From Phocaeicola_A sp964514145 (lineage in GTDB: Bacteria; Bacteroidota; Bacteroidia; Bacteroidales; Bacteroidaceae), in assembly GCA_964514145.1 (NCBI GenBank), contig CAZEPM010000069.1, positions 1 through 9,795 of the forward strand: a DNA stretch of 9,795 nt, written 5' to 3'. A program made the translations under genes and the position numbers. Below, piece after piece: positions 6,904 through 9,795 of the stretch. The notes beneath the pieces were generated by a model. That model saw nothing but the letters and a program-made list of their open reading frames with translations, had not been told where the DNA came from and searched no databases. Position 1 is the stretch's first letter, and the number at the start of each line of letters is the position of its first letter.

Positions 6904-7641
6904 ATGAAACACGTAGTTTGGATGCTCTGTCTCGTGATGCTTGGCGTAATTGCACGAGCCCAGGATGTGGAAACCTCTACATCAACGAATGACGCAATCA
7001 GTGTTCAGAGCATAGATGTGCCTGTAATGAAGCCTGATACGGTTGCATTATATATCGAGGCAATTAGATTGATAGATTCTTTAACAGTAGCAAACGGTAG
7101 TCTTAAAAATACGATAGATACATTAAGGTCTGACTCTTTGTTTTATGTGTCACAAATTGCACATGATAAAGAAGTTATTTCGAACCTTCAGGAACAAATC
7201 CTATCAGCAGACACGTCCTTAATATCTTTGGCTTCTTCTCATCTTTATTTTCCATATGATGCTTATTGCGTGAAAGAAATGGCCATACCCGGCTTCGAGA
7301 AAGTCTATTCTAAGGAGTTGAAAGAAAAGTATTCTATAAGACTATTATTGTTGAAAAACTACCAATATCATATTGAGTCTATGGTTGCTTTCTTGAATAG
7401 CATAGGAGCTGTACTCAAAAATCCTTTTGTGAAATCTGGTGACGAGTTTATTGAGTCCTTAAAAGGACAAACTTTTTACATGGATTATATGGGGATGGAG
7501 GATTATGAGGATACTTATTTGGGGAGTAAAATCAAATTGGTAATACAACGACTTGAGCAGCACGGCCTTTCGTATAAGGCATCATTTGATGATATTATTG
7601 AGGAATTGGAGAATTGTTTAAAAACGGAGAACGAATTGTGA
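6904..7641 (+). CDS. Secreted coiled-coil protein, unknown function
   Basis: I chose the ATG at 6904 over the in-frame TTG at 6868. The ATG gives a standard signal peptide (MKHVVWMLCLVMLGVIARA, cleaved before Gln-20), whereas the TTG would add 12 residues in front of it. The A-R-A/Q site fits the Bacteroidota Q-rule. The mature protein of about 226 residues has a low-complexity start (20-45), a coiled-coil-like region (about 53-108) and a mostly helical domain (about 113-240). That domain opens with LYFPYDAYCVKEMAIPGFE and contains an aromatic FYMDYMGMEDYEDTY stretch. No enzyme motif is visible and I do not recognise the family. No lipobox is present, so it is a soluble periplasmic protein or bound to a partner. 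It lies 38 bases after gene 6 with no Shine-Dalgarno sequence and overlaps the next start by one base. Confidence 0.85.
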   Translation: MKHVVWMLCLVMLGVIARAQDVETSTSTNDAISVQSIDVPVMKPDTVALYIEAIRLIDSLTVANGSLKNTIDTLRSDSLFYVSQIAHDKEVISNLQEQILSADTSLISLASSHLYFPYDAYCVKEMAIPGFEKVYSKELKEKYSIRLLLLKNYQYHIESMVAFLNSIGAVLKNPFVKSGDEFIESLKGQTFYMDYMGMEDYEDTYLGSKIKLVIQRLEQHGLSYKASFDDIIEELENCLKTENEL

Positions 7642-7643
7642 TG
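7639..7643 (+). promoter_or_regulatory. TGATG stop/start overlap; decides the start of the barrel protein
   Basis: TGA (7639-7641) of the coiled-coil gene and ATG (7641-7643) of the next share one base. The ATG begins a clean signal peptide. A TTG in the same frame at 7614 would put nine charged or polar residues in front and overlap the previous gene by 28 bases, so the ATG is preferred. Translational coupling is likely. Confidence 0.7.
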
Positions 7644-9020
7644 AGAACAGCAGTTATAGTCTCGATGGCTTTTGCTTTCTTGTTATGTATCAGCAATGAG
7701 GCGGAGGCTCAATCCTTAACGGAATATGCGAAAAAGCGCAAGGCAGAAATTGCTGAAATGCAACGCATAGAAAAGGAACGGTATGAGGCAGCTGTGGCCA
7801 AAGGGACTTTGGCAGCCTTCCAGGAGTTCCTCAAGCAATATCCTGATGGAAAATATTCTCAGGATGTCAAAAATCGTATTGCAGATTATTCGCTTTGGGA
7901 AGAGGCAAAACGCACGAATACTATCCAAGCCTACAAACAATACCTTTTGACGTCGCAGTTTAAGACGTTCTCTGCCGAGGCAAATGCCGCCATAGAGGAC
8001 CTTCAATCTATTGATGAATGGCAACGGCTGAAATCAAGTAAATCATTGATTGAAGTAAAATACTTTATCAAGAAGTATCCAAAATCGTCAGTGTTGGCAG
8101 ACGCTGAAAGGAAAGTTCATGAACTTAACGGAGTCCAGTACTATAATAATAACGAGCTCTTGAAGGCATACAACGAATTTAATAAGGCCGGAGGAAGAGA
8201 TTTAATAGATAGTTCTAATCATGGCGCATACGACAAATGTGTTGAATATCACGATTTTTGGCTCTTGGGCGCAAACTCGGAACAAGAAAGCCTCATGGCA
8301 TTCCTGAGAAACTATCCTAATAGCAAGTATGCTTCTCAGGTATCCAATTGGATAGCCTTATCTAAAGCCAAAGACTTCACCAAGTTTTCGACTAAGACTT
8401 CGTATAATGTTGCCTTATCTTATGCCCGTGATGAAGCCACGCGAGTCAAGGTGAAAAATTTATATGCTGCAAAGCAAAGGGAGTTCGCCCGGTACAAAAA
8501 ACAACAACGCGTTGCGAAAAGGCGGGCTAATGGTGGGGTTTTCAACTTTGGCTTAGAACTTACTGATATTGCACTTATGCCAAATGATTATATTGACGCA
8601 GACTCTGATTTTGATATGGCGTATTGGAACGTTGGAGCCAGTGTTAAAATCGGGAATTACAGAAGTCCCGTACAATTGGAATTTGGCATTAAACCTGGTT
8701 TCTCGGTTTATACATTATGGTATGGGGGTGACGATGACATCAAGAGCTCTTTTCATCTGCCGGTCTACACCAGATTAAAAATCAACCTCTTTAGCACCGG
8801 ACCTTCTTCTAAATTTTATATTGATGGCGTTGGTTTGTATAATGCTGTCAGAGATGAAGAACTTGAAGCAGAAAGAGCATTGCAAGTCGGGTGTGGCGTG
8901 GCATGGCGCCACTGGGATTGGAGAATTCTGTACTACAAACAGGATTTTGACAATGATTTTTACAGAGAGGGCTATAGCAAAGATCGAATGATAGGTTGTT
9001 CACTCTATTATTATTTCTAA
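7641..9020 (+). CDS. Secreted helical-repeat protein with a C-terminal outer-membrane beta-barrel-like domain
   Basis: This 459-residue protein has a signal peptide cleaved at A-E-A/Q (before Gln-24). A basic, coiled-coil-prone start (25-55) leads into helical repeats of about 38 residues at roughly 48-83, 87-122, 127-163 and 207-241. Their pattern is W-x-x-[AL]...[FY]-[IL]-x-x-[YF]-P-[DNK]-[GS]-[KS]. Between the third and fourth lies a TPR-like unit (YYNNNELLKAYNEFNKAGG). The same repeat occurs in the GTPase at 2496. A very basic stretch (280-297) precedes a C-terminal domain of about 160 residues. This has alternating polar and hydrophobic strands rich in Tyr and Trp and ends LYYYF, with the terminal Phe typical of outer-membrane barrels. 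Likely location: repeats in the periplasm and barrel in the outer membrane, giving the operon its outer-membrane end. The barrel is short, perhaps eight strands, so a pore is unlikely. No enzymatic motif is seen. Confidence 0.87.
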   Translation: MRTAVIVSMAFAFLLCISNEAEAQSLTEYAKKRKAEIAEMQRIEKERYEAAVAKGTLAAFQEFLKQYPDGKYSQDVKNRIADYSLWEEAKRTNTIQAYKQYLLTSQFKTFSAEANAAIEDLQSIDEWQRLKSSKSLIEVKYFIKKYPKSSVLADAERKVHELNGVQYYNNNELLKAYNEFNKAGGRDLIDSSNHGAYDKCVEYHDFWLLGANSEQESLMAFLRNYPNSKYASQVSNWIALSKAKDFTKFSTKTSYNVALSYARDEATRVKVKNLYAAKQREFARYKKQQRVAKRRANGGVFNFGLELTDIALMPNDYIDADSDFDMAYWNVGASVKIGNYRSPVQLEFGIKPGFSVYTLWYGGDDDIKSSFHLPVYTRLKINLFSTGPSSKFYIDGVGLYNAVRDEELEAERALQVGCGVAWRHWDWRILYYKQDFDNDFYREGYSKDRMIGCSLYYYF

Positions 9021-9021
9021 A

Positions 9022-9795
9022 ATGAATAAGACTAAATCAATTAATTTCAGCGTGTTGATAGGGCTATTCCTATTGACGCTCATGTCATGTGGCTTCAGTT
9101 CAGGGAAGTCATCTCGTGATTTGACTGCAATTCAAACCGCATTGGATAAGTTGCAAAGCGAGCTGCCAATGAACATCCCTAACACACCTCTTGTTTGTAA
9201 AGGTGCAAAGTTAGAAGATGAGACCATCACATTTACATATGAGCTAACTCGTTCTTCTTTTGAAGAGTACTTCTTGGCATCGTCAGAAAAAGAAGTGAAC
9301 GCTGACAGGAACATTGCCCGTATGATTAATTCTATTGGAGAACGATTTGTGACCCTACTGATCGACAACGAGTTGGGCTTGTGTCTTATCTATTTGGATA
9401 ATAAGACTGAAGAAGCACTTTTAACAGTAAGTGTTGATGCTGAACGTATGGCTCAAATAAAAAAACAACTTGATGAAGGTAGCATTGAACCATATACAGC
9501 AAAAGAATTATTACAAATGGAAATTGACTACTATAATTTTCCTTGTGATATGGGAGACGGCATGTGGTTAACTGACGGATATATACGCGGTAACAATGTA
9601 TATTATGAGGTAACGTTAGAGTTTTATATAACGTCTGACGATTTGACTTATAGCGATTTGCAGGACATGAAACTGGCTCTCGTCTCCGGTATGGAAGAAA
9701 CCTTTATGCGTTCCTATAAGCAAGATTTCTACAAGGAAAACATTCATCTGATATATATCTATAAGAATAACAATGGTGAAGAATTTGCCCGGATA
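9022..9795 (+). CDS. Lipoprotein with an internal duplication, 3'-truncated by window edge
   Basis: The frame opens at ATG 9022, one base after the previous stop, and runs 258 codons to the window edge without a stop. It begins MNKTKS, a hydrophobic segment and then the lipobox L-M-S-C (20-23), so Cys-23 should be lipidated after signal peptidase II cleavage. The residues after Cys (GFSSGK) are not the acidic run associated with surface export in Bacteroidota, so a periplasm-facing lipoprotein is more likely. The mature part looks like two copies of an alpha/beta unit, about 51-138 and 172-258. Each starts N-[IF]-P, has a YE-containing strand about 20 residues in, then a helix, then LIY followed by an Asn-containing turn and a last strand. 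I do not recognise the family and see no catalytic residues. Being last in the visible run, it may be the envelope-anchored partner of the coiled-coil or barrel protein. Confidence 0.85.
   Translation, partial: MNKTKSINFSVLIGLFLLTLMSCGFSSGKSSRDLTAIQTALDKLQSELPMNIPNTPLVCKGAKLEDETITFTYELTRSSFEEYFLASSEKEVNADRNIARMINSIGERFVTLLIDNELGLCLIYLDNKTEEALLTVSVDAERMAQIKKQLDEGSIEPYTAKELLQMEIDYYNFPCDMGDGMWLTDGYIRGNNVYYEVTLEFYITSDDLTYSDLQDMKLALVSGMEETFMRSYKQDFYKENIHLIYIYKNNNGEEFARI

Noticed and set aside
7614..7640. TTG start at 7614 for the barrel gene
   Set aside because: The ATG at 7641 begins a clean signal peptide and makes a one-base overlap typical of this operon; the TTG adds a charged prefix.

Overview
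This is a 9.8 kb stretch of AT-leaning bacterial DNA. All nine recognisable genes lie on the + strand with almost no space between them: gaps are 6, 11, 8, 3, -1, 38, -1 and 1 bases. The first and last genes run off the window, so it samples the middle of a longer operon whose promoter and terminator lie outside. The most likely host is a member of the Bacteroidota, probably Bacteroidales. Two predicted signal peptides end A-x-A followed by Gln (the 'Q-rule' typical of that phylum), Shine-Dalgarno sequences are mostly absent, and there is an outer-membrane-type barrel ending in Phe and a lipoprotein. The host assignment is an inference.

Layout: (1) the 3' part of a subtilisin-like S8 protease with a C-terminal coiled coil; (2) a four-helix inner-membrane protein with a roughly 165-residue periplasmic loop; (3) a DUF805 membrane protein with a soluble N-terminal domain; (4) a 538-residue P-loop GTPase-like protein whose N-terminus is homologous to that of gene 3; (5) a 621-residue protein with a large cytosolic part, one transmembrane helix and a C-terminal helical part; (6) a signal-anchored helical periplasmic protein; (7) a secreted coiled-coil protein; (8) a secreted protein with helical repeats and a C-terminal beta-barrel-like domain; (9) a lipoprotein with an internal duplication, cut by the window edge.

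Read together, the genes look like one trans-envelope apparatus. A cytosolic GTPase could be tethered to the inner membrane through the domain it shares with the DUF805 protein. Proteins 2, 5 and 6 would span or line the inner membrane, 7 and 9 would occupy the periplasm, and 8 would reach the outer membrane. A subtilase is encoded in the same operon. A GTPase next to a protease recalls the GTPase and proteolytic-cascade conflict systems described computationally in prokaryotes (the 'DO-GTPase/GAP1' theme), but I cannot show membership and the function is unknown. No RNA genes, CRISPR, insertion sequences or minus-strand genes are supported. No gene-free stretch exceeds 40 bases.
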